Source: CBDAQD01 sp965275905
GTDB lineage: Bacteria; Pseudomonadota; Alphaproteobacteria; Rhizobiales; JAJFHC01
Assembly (NCBI GenBank): GCA_965275905.1
Contig: CBDHYJ010000062.1
Coordinates: 1 to 64,000, forward strand
Reading direction: 5' to 3'
DNA: 64,000 nucleotides
In this document: piece by piece, positions 35,122-44,231 of the stretch
Layout: every line of letters starts with the position of its first letter
How positions within the stretch are numbered: position 1 is the first letter of the stretch
Notes under the pieces: generated by a model
What the model was told of the DNA's origin: nothing
Seen by the model: the letters and a program-made list of their open reading frames with translations, nothing else
Database searches by the model: none
Made by a program: the position numbers and the translations under genes

Positions 35122-35640
35122 CTACTCGTTCTCGGAGGAATCGCTCGCCGTGTCCCGCGCGATCGAGCGCTTCTTTGTGATTTGCGATTCGAGTGTTTCG
35201 AAACCGTCCTTGTTGTCGCCCGCGTTCAGGGTCCGGTCACAGCGCGGCGCACAGTTGAAGGAATGCCGTCCGCTGCCGAGATACAGGGTGACGCTGCGTG
35301 TACCCGAATTGCGCACGTGCACCATGACTTCGTCGATTGTTTCGCCGTCACGGTCGAGCGCGATGATGTTTGTCGTGCCGGAGCTTTTTCCGAGCACCAC
35401 GAGCATGTTCCCCCGCTGCACGTTGACGTCGGCGATTGACGGATTGCCGATGATTATGGCGGATGCATCCGTTCTCAACTTGTGGATCGTCGCCTGGTCA
35501 ATGTTTACGAGGAGATCGGCGGCGGAAGCCATTTTGCTGCCGATGCCGTCAGAGGTGAGGGCAGTGAGGAATGCTGCAAGACCAACAAGTGCCGATGCCG
35601 GTGCCCGATTCCACCTGCCAGCCGCCGAGCCGCGTTTCAT
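35122..35640 (-). CDS. Stand-alone pilus-assembly N-domain protein (CpaC N-terminus-like)
   Basis: The ATG at 35640 (AAGGAAC upstream) gives 172 residues with a Sec-type signal peptide (cleavage likely after ASA at about residue 37). The mature part matches the type II/III secretion-system pilus N-terminal domain that also opens CpaC/RcpA. LVNIDQATIHKLRTDASAII and IGNPSIADVNVQRGNMLVVL compare with the CpaC segment at 38105. No secretin domain follows. The C-terminal 50 residues hold two cysteines (NCAPRCDRTLN) and a polar tail. It may be a periplasmic adaptor or secretin-assembly partner of the Flp system; this role is inferred. Confidence 0.82.
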   Translation of the reverse strand: MKRGSAAGRWNRAPASALVGLAAFLTALTSDGIGSKMASAADLLVNIDQATIHKLRTDASAIIIGNPSIADVNVQRGNMLVVLGKSSGTTNIIALDRDGETIDEVMVHVRNSGTRSVTLYLGSGRHSFNCAPRCDRTLNAGDNKDGFETLESQITKKRSIARDTASDSSENE

Positions 35641-36273
35641 GGGGGTGTTCCTTCGATCAAGTTCCACAACAGACCGAAATTAGATGGGAAAATGGTGAAC
35701 GAAGTCCTTACACCACCGACCGGAGCGAATTGCATTTGTCAAAACGGGGGCTTCGACGGGGTTTTGCCGTGCAGGATTGGCGGCGAAGCCCGGATGAACC
35801 GCGCATTGCAGGCTCGCAAGCGAGCGGCTTGCGAGTCACAGGCGGCTTCAACGCGCGACAAATTACTGGTTCTGTGAGGACAGGAAAGGGGTTGCCCAAA
35901 CATCGCGGCCACCGCCGGGCCCGCGATGGCTGACACACCGGCTATATGGAGGTCTGATTCCAAATAAAAATCCGGAAAAATCCCATATATTCGAGACAAT
36001 TATCGAAAATTAACCATATAATTCCTTCTAAAATAGAGTAATTAACACGTATTAATCATAAAAACCAGATTCAGTTCATGAATATTATTGAGATTAAAGA
36101 GGAGTTACGGAAATAGTGAACAAAACTAATTTCGTTTAACTGTTATTTTTGACCGGTTTAACTTGACAGTAACTTCTGTTCGGTAGGGTTGGTGCAGTTC
36201 CAAGCTGGATTGGGTCAATTGGCTCGCGGCTTGGGCTGGTGCTGTCAAACCTGTGTACCTAGGAGTTAGACAA
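35641..36273. other. 633-base intergenic region upstream of flp, AT-rich in its right half
   Basis: The left part (to about 35940) holds a perfect 9-bp stem-loop (CTCGCAAGC / GCTTGCGAG, 35813-35835) and short open frames with no ribosome sites or family features. From about 35950 to 36180 the base composition shifts sharply to AT. That stretch includes a TTAACCAT site (36010-36017) and a TTAA-N6-TTAA element at about 36042-36055. A TTGACA hexamer lies at 36163, about 110 bases before flp. It probably carries the flp promoter and its regulators. No gene is supported. Confidence 0.6.
36010..36017 (+). promoter_or_regulatory. TTAACCAT element upstream of flp (candidate CtrA half-site)
   Basis: TTAACCAT is a known non-canonical CtrA recognition sequence in alphaproteobacteria. 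The same octamer also occurs upstream of cpaB (37209-37216) and in the tadD/TAXI divergent gap (46452-46459). Confidence 0.4.
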
Positions 36274-36435
36274 ATGAAAAAGCTTTTTGCACGTTTTGCC
36301 AAGGACGAGTCGGGCGCAACCGCTATTGAGTATGCGCTGATCGCCGTCGGTATCGCTGTTGTTGTTGGTGCGGCTGCCGCCACGCTGGGCACGGCGATTT
36401 CGGGCCTGTTTGGCGAAATCGGCGACTCGCTCTAA
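36274..36435 (+). CDS. flp: Flp/Fap-type major pilin
   Basis: An AGGAG eight bases before ATG 36274 sets the start of this 53-residue prepilin. After a short basic leader (MKKLFARFAKDESG) comes the Flp motif GATAIEYALIAVGIAVVV. The CpaA-type peptidase would cut between G and A, leaving the conserved Glu-Tyr pair at positions 5-6 of the mature pilin. The C-terminus is short and glycine-rich, typical of the major Flp subunit. It is the first gene of the plus-strand pilus operon and has the longest, most AT-rich upstream region in the window, consistent with strong regulated expression. Confidence 0.95.
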   Translation: MKKLFARFAKDESGATAIEYALIAVGIAVVVGAAAATLGTAISGLFGEIGDSL

Positions 36436-36639
36436 GCGAAGCCTATGACGTTTGGCTGTCACCAGTACATCTGAACAGCCAGGGAGGCGTCACGCACAAG
36501 ACCGTCGGTCGTCGTCAAGAACGGCCGGCGGTCTTTCCGTTCCTGTGGCATTTAACGGTTTTTTTTCGAAGGTTGCGTACGCTCAACGCAGTTATGCGAT
36601 TACCGCAATTCCAGCACTGTCGGGGAGGCAGGGGGATCA

Positions 36640-37140
36640 ATGCTTGAAGTGCTAATTCTACTGGTTTTCCCGGGGGCGATGATCTACGCCGCCATATCCG
36701 ACCTCCTTACCATGAAGATCTCGAACTGGGTCTCAATTGTGCTTGTGCTCAGCTTTTTAGTCGTTGCGGCTTGGTCGGGCATGGATTTGGAGACATTCCT
36801 GATCCATGTTGCGGTCGGCCTGTCCATGCTGGCGATCTGTTTCGCTATGTTCGCATTCGGCTGGATTGGCGGCGGGGATGCCAAGTTCTTCTCGGCAACG
36901 GCGCTGTGGTTTGGCTGGAGCAATCTCTTCGCGTTTGCGTTTCTGGCAAGCATTTTCGGCGGCGTGATAACGATTGCCTTGCTCTCGGCCAGGTGGATCC
37001 GACTGCCGGACTGGATGCAGCGCATTGACTGGATCTCCAGACTGCATCGCGCGGATACCGGCGTTCCATACGGCATTGCGCTCGGCATCGCCGGCCTCAT
37101 CCTTTATCCCAAGACGGACTGGATGGGGCTGCTCCTGTGA
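36640..37140 (+). CDS. cpaA: Prepilin peptidase CpaA/TadV
   Basis: The 166-residue membrane protein belongs to the A24A peptidase group. The two catalytic aspartates are recognisable in YAAISDLLTMKISN and in the GGGDAKF motif (FGWIGGGDAKFFSATA). About five membrane helices are present. It cleaves and may methylate Flp and TadE-like prepilins at the inner membrane. The gene lies 204 bases downstream of flp, a gap with no evident gene, and starts a tight series of assembly genes. Confidence 0.93.
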   Translation: MLEVLILLVFPGAMIYAAISDLLTMKISNWVSIVLVLSFLVVAAWSGMDLETFLIHVAVGLSMLAICFAMFAFGWIGGGDAKFFSATALWFGWSNLFAFAFLASIFGGVITIALLSARWIRLPDWMQRIDWISRLHRADTGVPYGIALGIAGLILYPKTDWMGLLL

Positions 37141-37208
37141 TCGATTGACCGGCCGCGCGAACCGGTACGCCGACAATGTGAAAGATGTGCGGCATTTTAG
37201 GTCGGCGA

Positions 37209-37216
37209 TTAACCAT
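37209..37216 (+). promoter_or_regulatory. TTAACCAT element upstream of cpaB
   Basis: The octamer sits 76 bases before the cpaB start in the 152-base gap after cpaA. It is the same candidate CtrA half-site as upstream of flp. Confidence 0.35.
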
Positions 37217-37292
37217 AATTTGACCATTGCGCGTTCAAATGGACTGCAGTCGGGCTCGATACCCGAAGTCAGTAGCGTTTGGGAACACGGTC

Positions 37293-38096
37293 ATGAAATT
37301 TGCGCGCATAGCAATTATTGTTGTCGCGGTCGGTGCAGCGCTAGGCGCAGCCCTGCTCGCAAAGGGCATTCTGGGCGGCAATAAGCAAGTCGCCGAAAAG
37401 AAGCCCGAAATTATCACGGAAAAGGTTCTTGTGGCCGCCGCTGACATTGGTCTCGGGGGCCGAGTCTCGGGCGGGACGCTCAAATGGCAGGAATGGCCCA
37501 AGACGGCAATTTCGTCGCGTTACATAACGAACAAGCAGCGTCCGAACGCCCTTACCAAATTCACCGGAGCAACCGCCCGTGCGACGATCGTCGCTGGCGA
37601 ACCCATTCTGGACGGCAAACTGGTTAAGGCCGGCGACGGTGGCTTCATGGCGGCCATTCTGCCCTCGGGAATGCGCGCGATCAGCGTGAAGATCTCGCCG
37701 GAGACCGGCGCCGGCGGCTTTATTCTCCCTAACGACAGGGTAGACGTAATTGTCACCCGGCGTGAGCGCCACCGCGGTTCCGGCGGTGATGTCCATGTTT
37801 CCGAGACCGTTTTGACAGATGTGCGCGTGCTCGCCATCGACCAGGCGCTTAACGGCGAAAAGAACAAGAAGGACGGTCAGGTCGCATTAGGCAAGACAGC
37901 GACGCTCGCCTTGCGTGCGGCGCAGGCCGAGCGGCTCGCACTTGCAGAAGCACGAGGCGACATTTCCCTGGCACTGCGCAGCATGGCCGATGCCGGCGCG
38001 CGCAAGACCGATGATGATTTGGAAGATTTCAGGAAAGCGGGAACCGTCACCATCGTCAGGTATGGCGTGTCCTCTCAGGTTTCAGCGAAGAAATAG
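37293..38096 (+). CDS. cpaB: Flp pilus assembly protein CpaB/RcpC
   Basis: The ATG at 37293 gives 267 residues with an N-terminal membrane anchor (IAIIVVAVGAALGAALLAKG). Next comes a SAF domain (VLVAAADIGLGGRVSGGTLK) and the RcpC-type beta domain with AISVKISPETGAGGFILPND and RVDVIVTRR. CpaB is a periplasmic component that works with the secretin CpaC in pilus passage. It is followed by cpaC after eight bases. An open frame runs 66 bases upstream but would destroy the signal-anchor position. Confidence 0.92.
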   Translation: MKFARIAIIVVAVGAALGAALLAKGILGGNKQVAEKKPEIITEKVLVAAADIGLGGRVSGGTLKWQEWPKTAISSRYITNKQRPNALTKFTGATARATIVAGEPILDGKLVKAGDGGFMAAILPSGMRAISVKISPETGAGGFILPNDRVDVIVTRRERHRGSGGDVHVSETVLTDVRVLAIDQALNGEKNKKDGQVALGKTATLALRAAQAERLALAEARGDISLALRSMADAGARKTDDDLEDFRKAGTVTIVRYGVSSQVSAKK

Positions 38097-38104
38097 GTGG
38101 CGGT

Positions 38105-39559
38105 ATGATGTTGAACCAGCCCGGAACGCGCTTTGGCGCTCACAGTCTGAAGTCGCTGGCTATTGCCTTCATGGCGTGCTTTGCGCTGACGGCAGGCCTG
38201 TCTGCAACCGCCACGGCACCGGCAGTCGCTGCAGACGTCAATCTCTACATCGACGACATCGGCTCCAAGCGATACGTAAAGCTTGGCCTTGGCAAGTCCA
38301 TGATTGTCCGTCTTCCGCGAGCGGCACGCGATGTCCTGGTTTCCGATCCAGAGAAAGTTGACGCGGTCACGCGGACGTCGAGGACGACCTACCTGATTGG
38401 CAAAAAGGTGGGCCAGACCAACGCATTCTTTTTCGATTCAAAGGGCCGCGAGATCCTGAACCTGGAAATTCAGGTTGAGCGGGATCTGGCAATCCTCAAG
38501 CGGATGCTGCGCAGGATTATTCCGGGCAACGGTATCAAGCTGGAAGCCGTGAACGACAACGTCATCCTTACAGGCACCGTCTCAAGCGCATCGCAGTCCA
38601 AGCGGGCAGCGGATATAGCGGCGAAGTTCGCCGGCAAGCCTGAACAGGTTCTCAACATGATCAGCATCGCCGGCAAGGAGCAGGTCTCCCTCAAGGTATC
38701 TGTGGTTGAAATGCAGCGCACTGTGCTGAAACAGTTGGGCGTCGATCTTACTGCCCAGTTCGATATCAGCCGGACGGTGCTCAATCTGGCGACTGTTAAT
38801 CCCTTCACGCTGAGTTCGACAGGCGCTCTCAGCGCGACATCTTTCGCTGGGAGCTACTCTTCGGGCGGGACCAGTGTCGCCTCGACCGTCCGTGCCATGG
38901 AGCGCAACGGACTTCTCCGGACGCTCGCCGAGCCAACGCTTACCGCTGTTTCCGGCGAGTCTGCGAAGTTCTTGGCCGGTGGTGAATTCCCGGTACCGGT
39001 CGGCGGTGACGATGATGGCATTACAATCGAGTACAAGCCGTTCGGTGTGGGACTCGGGTTTACGCCGGTCGTTCTGTCCGAGGGGCGGATCAGCCTCAAG
39101 GTTTCGACTGAGGTCAGTGAACTGTCGACGGACAACGCCTTGCAGCTGACATCGAACAGCACCAACGCTTCCCTGACAATTCCGTCTCTCGTAACGCGCC
39201 GGGCGGAGACAGTGGTTGAAATGCCAAGCGGCGGATCACTGGTCATGGCGGGTCTCATCAAGGACCGCGCGAAGCAGGAACTGAATGGTGTTCCGGGTGT
39301 TAAGGACCTGCCGATCCTGGGTGCCTTGTTCAGAAGCCGCGATTTCGAGCGCGATGAAACCGAACTTGTGGTGATCGTCACGCCTTACATCGTGAAGCCG
39401 GTGGCACGGAACAAGCTTACCCGGCCGGATCAGGGGCTCAATCTCGCCCATGACGTCGGGACGGCCCTTTTTGGTCGCCTGAACAAGGTCTATGGAGCAT
39501 CGGGCCGCCCGCTTCCTAAGGGCACCTATCACGGCAGTTATGGATTCATTGTTGAGTAG
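38105..39559 (+). CDS. cpaC: Flp pilus outer-membrane secretin CpaC/RcpA
   Basis: The 484-residue protein has a signal peptide (cleavage near AVAADV, about residue 45) and a pilus N-domain (VNLYIDDIGSKRYVKLGLGK). A BON-like repeat follows (ILKRMLRRIIPGNGIKLEAV), and then the secretin domain from about residue 190. The secretin core includes LRTLAEPTLTAVSGESAKFL, GGEFPVPVG and VPGVKDLPILGALFRSRDF. It forms the outer-membrane channel for the pilus. It is eight bases after cpaB, and cpaD follows within 22 bases. Confidence 0.95.
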   Translation: MMLNQPGTRFGAHSLKSLAIAFMACFALTAGLSATATAPAVAADVNLYIDDIGSKRYVKLGLGKSMIVRLPRAARDVLVSDPEKVDAVTRTSRTTYLIGKKVGQTNAFFFDSKGREILNLEIQVERDLAILKRMLRRIIPGNGIKLEAVNDNVILTGTVSSASQSKRAADIAAKFAGKPEQVLNMISIAGKEQVSLKVSVVEMQRTVLKQLGVDLTAQFDISRTVLNLATVNPFTLSSTGALSATSFAGSYSSGGTSVASTVRAMERNGLLRTLAEPTLTAVSGESAKFLAGGEFPVPVGGDDDGITIEYKPFGVGLGFTPVVLSEGRISLKVSTEVSELSTDNALQLTSNSTNASLTIPSLVTRRAETVVEMPSGGSLVMAGLIKDRAKQELNGVPGVKDLPILGALFRSRDFERDETELVVIVTPYIVKPVARNKLTRPDQGLNLAHDVGTALFGRLNKVYGASGRPLPKGTYHGSYGFIVE

Positions 39560-39580
39560 TTGGGTGGGGAGTTGAGTGAC

Positions 39581-40351
39581 ATGAGTAAGTGCGACTTGAG
39601 TGGGGCGCGGCCCATGGACAAACCCGCCCTGCGAGACGCGGCTGTGTACCGCCAAGTCTTGCGTGCCACAGCAATCGCAACCGTGGCCGGTGTGTCTTTG
39701 GCAGGGTGCATGACCTACACCCATCCTGACGACAAATACAGCTATGCCACGACGGTCGAGGATCGTTTTCCGATCAAGGTTGCTGAAGGGTCGGCACGCC
39801 TTGACATAAATGTGGCCGGCCGAAACGACAGGCTGTCGGCTGATGACCGGCTGCGCGTGTCGCAGTTCGCCCGTGAATTTCAGGCCGAAGGCAATGGCCA
39901 TCTCGTCGTCGCGCGTCCGGTCGGTGGCGGCCGTGATGTCGTCGCCGCCGGCAAGGTAGCCCGGATCCAGCGCGTTCTTCACAATTCCGGCTTGCCGGGC
40001 AGCGCAGTCAACTATCGCGTCTACAAGCCGCGCCCGGGGCAGAAGCATGCGTCAGTGATCCTGACCTATTCACGCTATCAGGCCTCGGTTCGGCAGTGCG
40101 GAGACTGGTCCGAGAACCTCGCTATTACCTACGCCAACCAGCAGCATCCGAATTTCGGCTGCGCCACGCAGCGGAATCTCGCCGCCATGATCGACAATCC
40201 GCGCGATCTCGTCGCCCCCCGGACGATGGATCCGGCAGACGCAGCTCGGCGTGATGTCGTCATAGAGGCGTACCGCAAGGGCGAGACCACCGGCAGCGAA
40301 AGGTCGGCTGATGAAAGCGGCAAGGTCAGTGAGCAGTCACAAGGTGAGTAA
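39581..40351 (+). CDS. cpaD: Flp pilus assembly lipoprotein CpaD
   Basis: The ATG at 39581 has GGGGAG upstream and gives 256 residues. A lipobox VSLAGC places the lipidated Cys at about residue 43, so the signal peptide is unusually long, with a polar N-terminal extension. The mature domain matches CpaD (DRFPIKVAEGSARLDINV, CGDWSENLA, NFGCATQRNLAAMI with its paired cysteines). CpaD helps localise or stabilise the CpaC secretin at the outer membrane. Confidence 0.92.
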   Translation: MSKCDLSGARPMDKPALRDAAVYRQVLRATAIATVAGVSLAGCMTYTHPDDKYSYATTVEDRFPIKVAEGSARLDINVAGRNDRLSADDRLRVSQFAREFQAEGNGHLVVARPVGGGRDVVAAGKVARIQRVLHNSGLPGSAVNYRVYKPRPGQKHASVILTYSRYQASVRQCGDWSENLAITYANQQHPNFGCATQRNLAAMIDNPRDLVAPRTMDPADAARRDVVIEAYRKGETTGSERSADESGKVSEQSQGE

Positions 40352-40363
40352 GGGAGCAAGACG

Positions 40364-41638
40364 ATGAGCGAAGCTGCCTATCAGGTTGAAGAGCCGGCTT
40401 TCCACGCGGATCCGGTCCCGGAAGTCGTAACGGTTCCGAGAATTTCCATCCATGGATTTTTCGAGACGCCCGAATCGGCACAGACCTTCCAGCAATCCGC
40501 CGTAGACCGGCGGCTGTCGAAAGCGCACGTCAGCATTCAGATGGGAGGGATTCCGGCTGCAGCCGATTTCTTCCGGAGTGCCCCCACGCCAAATCTTCTG
40601 GTGGTGGAAACCCGGGCGAACCGGGACGGTGTACTGGCCCATCTCGGCCAACTCGCAGAGGTTTGCGACAGCGGAACCAAGGTCATCGTCATCGGCCACC
40701 TGAACGATGTCATTCTTTATCGTGAGTTGGTCAGCCAGGGCGTTAGCGAATATGTGGTCGCTCCCATAAATCAGCTGCAGATCATTCAAACGATCGCGAG
40801 CCTTTACAATGACCCGGAAGCTTCGCCGGTCGGCCGCGTCGTTGCATTCGTCGGCGCTAAAGGCGGTTCCGGATCCAGCACCATCGCGCACAATCTGGCG
40901 TGGTCAATCTCCAACGGCCTGAACGAAGACGTGATCGTCGCTGACATGGACCTTCCGTTCGGCACGGCCGGGCTGAATTTCAATCAGGATCCCCTACAGG
41001 GAATTGCCGAAGCACTGACGTCGCCGGACCGCCTTGACGAAGTCTTTCTGGATCGTCTGCTGACGAAATGCACCGACCATCTCAGCCTGTTTGCAGCGCC
41101 GGCGGTAATCGACCGCGAGTTCGAGTGGGAGGATGCGTCACTGGACGCGGTCATCGACACTGTACGCCGGCAGGTGCCCTGCTTCGTGCTCGACATCCCT
41201 CATATCTGGACGCCTTGGGCCAAACAGACGCTCATCGCCGCCGACGAGATTGTCATTACCGCCGAGCCGGAACTGGCCAATCTGCGCAATTGCAAAAACC
41301 TGGTCGATCTTCTGACGGCGACACGGAACAACGACCACAAACCGCACCTGGTCCTCAACAAGGTCGGCATTCCCAAGCGGCCGGAAATAAGTCCGGAAGA
41401 TTTTGCCGGCGCGGTCGACCTGGATCCGAGCCTGCTGATCCCCTACGAGCCGCAGCTGTTCGGCACTGCCGCCAACAACGGTCAGATGATCGAGGAAACC
41501 GAAAAGAGTGCGAAGATCAGTGTCGGTTTTGATGAACTCGCGCGGAGCATAACCGGTCGCGCCGAAGCGCCGAAGCCGCGTAAGTCGCTTCTGGGTCCCC
41601 TTTTAGGCCGGTTCTCGAAAAAGGGGGATGACAGCTGA
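40364..41638 (+). CDS. cpaE: Flp pilus localisation ATPase CpaE/TadZ
   Basis: The 424-residue protein has an atypical receiver domain (about 30-150) followed by a MinD/ParA-like ATPase domain with the deviant Walker A GAKGGSGSSTIAHN near residue 165 and DMDLPFGTAGLNF. CpaE/TadZ marks the pole where the pilus machine assembles. It starts after AAGGGAGC and its stop shares a base with the cpaF start (TGATG), so the two are translationally coupled. Confidence 0.93.
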   Translation: MSEAAYQVEEPAFHADPVPEVVTVPRISIHGFFETPESAQTFQQSAVDRRLSKAHVSIQMGGIPAAADFFRSAPTPNLLVVETRANRDGVLAHLGQLAEVCDSGTKVIVIGHLNDVILYRELVSQGVSEYVVAPINQLQIIQTIASLYNDPEASPVGRVVAFVGAKGGSGSSTIAHNLAWSISNGLNEDVIVADMDLPFGTAGLNFNQDPLQGIAEALTSPDRLDEVFLDRLLTKCTDHLSLFAAPAVIDREFEWEDASLDAVIDTVRRQVPCFVLDIPHIWTPWAKQTLIAADEIVITAEPELANLRNCKNLVDLLTATRNNDHKPHLVLNKVGIPKRPEISPEDFAGAVDLDPSLLIPYEPQLFGTAANNGQMIEETEKSAKISVGFDELARSITGRAEAPKPRKSLLGPLLGRFSKKGDDS

Positions 41639-43200
41639 TGTTTGGGAAGCGCAACGGCGCTGGCGGCGCTCCTCCCAGCGCGCCGACGCCGCCACCGGAG
41701 CCGGCGGTAGAGGCTCCGGCTCAACCGGCAGTCACTGTAGAGCATGAAGTTCCGGATCTGCCGCCCATTCAACCGGCGCCGGCGGGAATGGAGCCGTCCG
41801 AGCCGCCACCTCCAGATCCGCCGGTTGCTCAATCGCCGCCGCCGCCTGAGCAACCTGCCGCCGCGCCGCCTGCCATGGAACATGCCGGTCCTGTGCGCTC
41901 GGAAGAGTATTACGCGGTCAAAACGACGATTTTCAATGCGCTGATCGATACAATCGACCTGACGCAGCTTGCCCAGCTTGATCGGGAAGCGGCCCGCGAC
42001 GAAATCCGGGACATCGTCAACGAAATCATCGCCATCAAGGACGTGGTGATGAGCATCGCCGAGCAGGAAGAACTGCTCGAGGACATCTGCAACGATGTCC
42101 TGGGTTACGGCCCTCTCGAACCTCTGCTGGCTCGCGACGACATTGCCGACATCATGGTCAACGGCGCCGCCCGCACCTTTATCGAGGTCGAAGGAAAGGT
42201 GCGCGAGACCGGTGTCCGGTTCCGCGACAACAATCAGCTGATGAACATCTGTCAACGGATTGTGAGTCAGGTCGGCCGCCGGGTCGACGAGTCCAGTCCC
42301 ATATGCGACGCGCGCTTGCCAGACGGCAGTCGTGTCAACGTGATCGCGCCGCCGCTGGCCATCGACGGTCCGACCCTGACAATTCGTAAGTTCAAGAAAG
42401 ACAAGCTGACAATGGAAAAGCTGGTCAGCTTCGGGTCCATCACGCCGGCCGGTGCCCAAATTCTGGGCATCATCGGCAAGTGCCGCTGTAACGTACTGAT
42501 TTCCGGCGGTACCGGTTCCGGCAAGACCACGCTTCTGAACTGTCTGACAGGTTTCATCGAACATGATGAGCGCGTGATCACCGCCGAGGACTCAGCCGAG
42601 CTGCAGCTTCAGCAACCGCACGTCGTTCGCTTGGAAACGCGCCCGCCCAATCTCGAGGGCGAAGGCGAAATCACAATGCGCGATCTGGTCCGCAACTGTC
42701 TTCGTATGCGTCCGGAACGTATCATCGTCGGCGAGGTCCGCGGACCGGAAGCCTTTGACCTTCTGCAGGCGATGAACACCGGCCACGACGGTTCCATGGG
42801 CACACTCCATGCCAACAGCCCGCGCGAATGTCTGAGCCGTCTGGAGAGCATGATTACGATGGGCGGCTTTGGACTGCCGTCAAAAACCATTCGCGACATG
42901 ATCGTCGGTTCGGTGGACGTGATCATTCAGGCAGCCCGTCTGCGCGATGGCTCCCGGCGGATCACGCATGTCACGGAGGTGCTGGGCACGGAGGGTGACG
43001 TAATCACGACTCAGGACCTGTTTGTCTATGACATCACGGGTGAGGATAAATCCGGCAAGGTTATCGGTCACCATCGTTCTACCGGTATTGCCCGGCCGAA
43101 GTTCTGGGAACGGGCCCGGTACTTCAATGAAGAAGTCAATTTGGCAAATGCTCTGGAATCTGCCGAGGTCGCCACTGAAGAGGCGATGGACACTGTGTAA
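41638..43200 (+). CDS. cpaF: Flp pilus assembly ATPase CpaF/TadA
   Basis: The 520-residue secretion ATPase powers both extension and retraction of Flp pili. The first 85 residues are a Pro/Ala/Glu-rich linker, an extension longer than in many homologues. The core holds an N-terminal CpaF domain, Walker A GGTGSGKTT, the Asp box and Walker B (RMRPERIIVGEVRGPEAFDL), and the His box HDGSMGTLHANSPRE. It is a cytoplasmic hexamer. The next gene, tadB, follows after 12 bases. Confidence 0.95.
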   Translation: MFGKRNGAGGAPPSAPTPPPEPAVEAPAQPAVTVEHEVPDLPPIQPAPAGMEPSEPPPPDPPVAQSPPPPEQPAAAPPAMEHAGPVRSEEYYAVKTTIFNALIDTIDLTQLAQLDREAARDEIRDIVNEIIAIKDVVMSIAEQEELLEDICNDVLGYGPLEPLLARDDIADIMVNGAARTFIEVEGKVRETGVRFRDNNQLMNICQRIVSQVGRRVDESSPICDARLPDGSRVNVIAPPLAIDGPTLTIRKFKKDKLTMEKLVSFGSITPAGAQILGIIGKCRCNVLISGGTGSGKTTLLNCLTGFIEHDERVITAEDSAELQLQQPHVVRLETRPPNLEGEGEITMRDLVRNCLRMRPERIIVGEVRGPEAFDLLQAMNTGHDGSMGTLHANSPRECLSRLESMITMGGFGLPSKTIRDMIVGSVDVIIQAARLRDGSRRITHVTEVLGTEGDVITTQDLFVYDITGEDKSGKVIGHHRSTGIARPKFWERARYFNEEVNLANALESAEVATEEAMDTV

Positions 43201-43212
43201 GGATTGACCACT

Positions 43213-44217
43213 GTGTTTTCCCCCACAATGAGTTTGATTGCGGTCGTGTTCATGGCGACTCTGGCTATTGTCGGGGCTGCGGTCGCTCTGTTTTTCCCGC
43301 AGCTCGCCAATAAGTCCAAGACCAGCAAGCGGATTGCCAACGTTTCGCAGAAAAAGGGAAAAGCCAAGGGTCGTGGCGGTCAGAAAGGCGACAACGTCAA
43401 TCAGCAGCAGCGCCGCAAGCAGATCCAGGACACGATGCAGCAGCTCGAAGAGCGCCAGAAAGCATCACGAAAGCGCGTTCCGATCCGCACGCGTATCAGT
43501 CAGGCCGGTCTCTCAATGTCGATGACGGCATACTGGATCATTAGCCTTGTGTCCGGTCTGATCTTGGGTGGCGTCGTTTATGCAGCCGCGTCGGCGGCAT
43601 ACCTCGGCCTGGCCGGGTTTTTTGTCGGCTTCTTCGGATTGCCGCGCTGGACGCTGCACAAATTGTGTCAGCGCCGCCAGAACGCGTTTCTGACCGAATT
43701 CCCGAACGCCATTGACATCATTGTGCGCGGCATCAAGTCGGGCCTTCCGGTCAATGATTGCCTGCGCATTATCTCAACCGAGATCGTGGAGCCTGTCGGG
43801 CCGGAATTCGCGGAACTGGTCGAAGCGCAGAAAATGGGTGTCCCGCTCGAGCAGGCCATGGAACGCATGTTCGAGCGCATGCCGCTGGCCGAGGTGAACT
43901 TCCTTTCGATTGTCATTTCAATTCAGCAGAAAAGCGGCGGTAACCTGGCCGAGGCCCTGGGAAATCTGTCCCGTGTCCTGCGTGACCGCAAGAAAATGAA
44001 GGGCAAGATCATCGCTCTCAGTCAGGAAGCCAAGGCCTCTGCCGGCATTCTTGCCTTGATGCCGCCTCTCGCGATGGGGGGCATGTACATGATCAATCCG
44101 GACTACATGTCGCTGATGTGGACCACCACGACAGGTCAGGGCCTTCTGGTCATGTCGGTGATCTGGATGATTATCGGCGTGCTCGTTATGAAAAAAATGA
44201 TCAACTTCGACTTCTGA
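43213..44217 (+). CDS. tadB: Flp pilus inner-membrane platform protein TadB
   Basis: The GTG at 43213 was chosen because AAGGA lies nine bases upstream. It gives 334 residues; a TTG at 43204 is in frame but too close to that site. The protein has a T2SSF domain with an N-terminal helix, a basic cytoplasmic linker (KSKTSKRIANVSQKKGKAKG), the RRQNAFLTEFPNAIDIIVRG segment and two C-terminal helices. TadB and TadC together form the membrane platform acted on by CpaF. Confidence 0.92.
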   Translation: MFSPTMSLIAVVFMATLAIVGAAVALFFPQLANKSKTSKRIANVSQKKGKAKGRGGQKGDNVNQQQRRKQIQDTMQQLEERQKASRKRVPIRTRISQAGLSMSMTAYWIISLVSGLILGGVVYAAASAAYLGLAGFFVGFFGLPRWTLHKLCQRRQNAFLTEFPNAIDIIVRGIKSGLPVNDCLRIISTEIVEPVGPEFAELVEAQKMGVPLEQAMERMFERMPLAEVNFLSIVISIQQKSGGNLAEALGNLSRVLRDRKKMKGKIIALSQEAKASAGILALMPPLAMGGMYMINPDYMSLMWTTTTGQGLLVMSVIWMIIGVLVMKKMINFDF

Positions 44218-44231
44218 GTGGCAACTGAGTG

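Noticed and set aside
35708..35938. Short minus-strand frame in the gap upstream of flp
   Set aside because: No ribosome site, and composition typical of random high-GC frames; kept as intergenic.
36163..36189. TTGACA / TAGGGT as the flp promoter
   Set aside because: Spacing is 15 bases and the -10 match is poor; the hexamer is mentioned but not called as a promoter.
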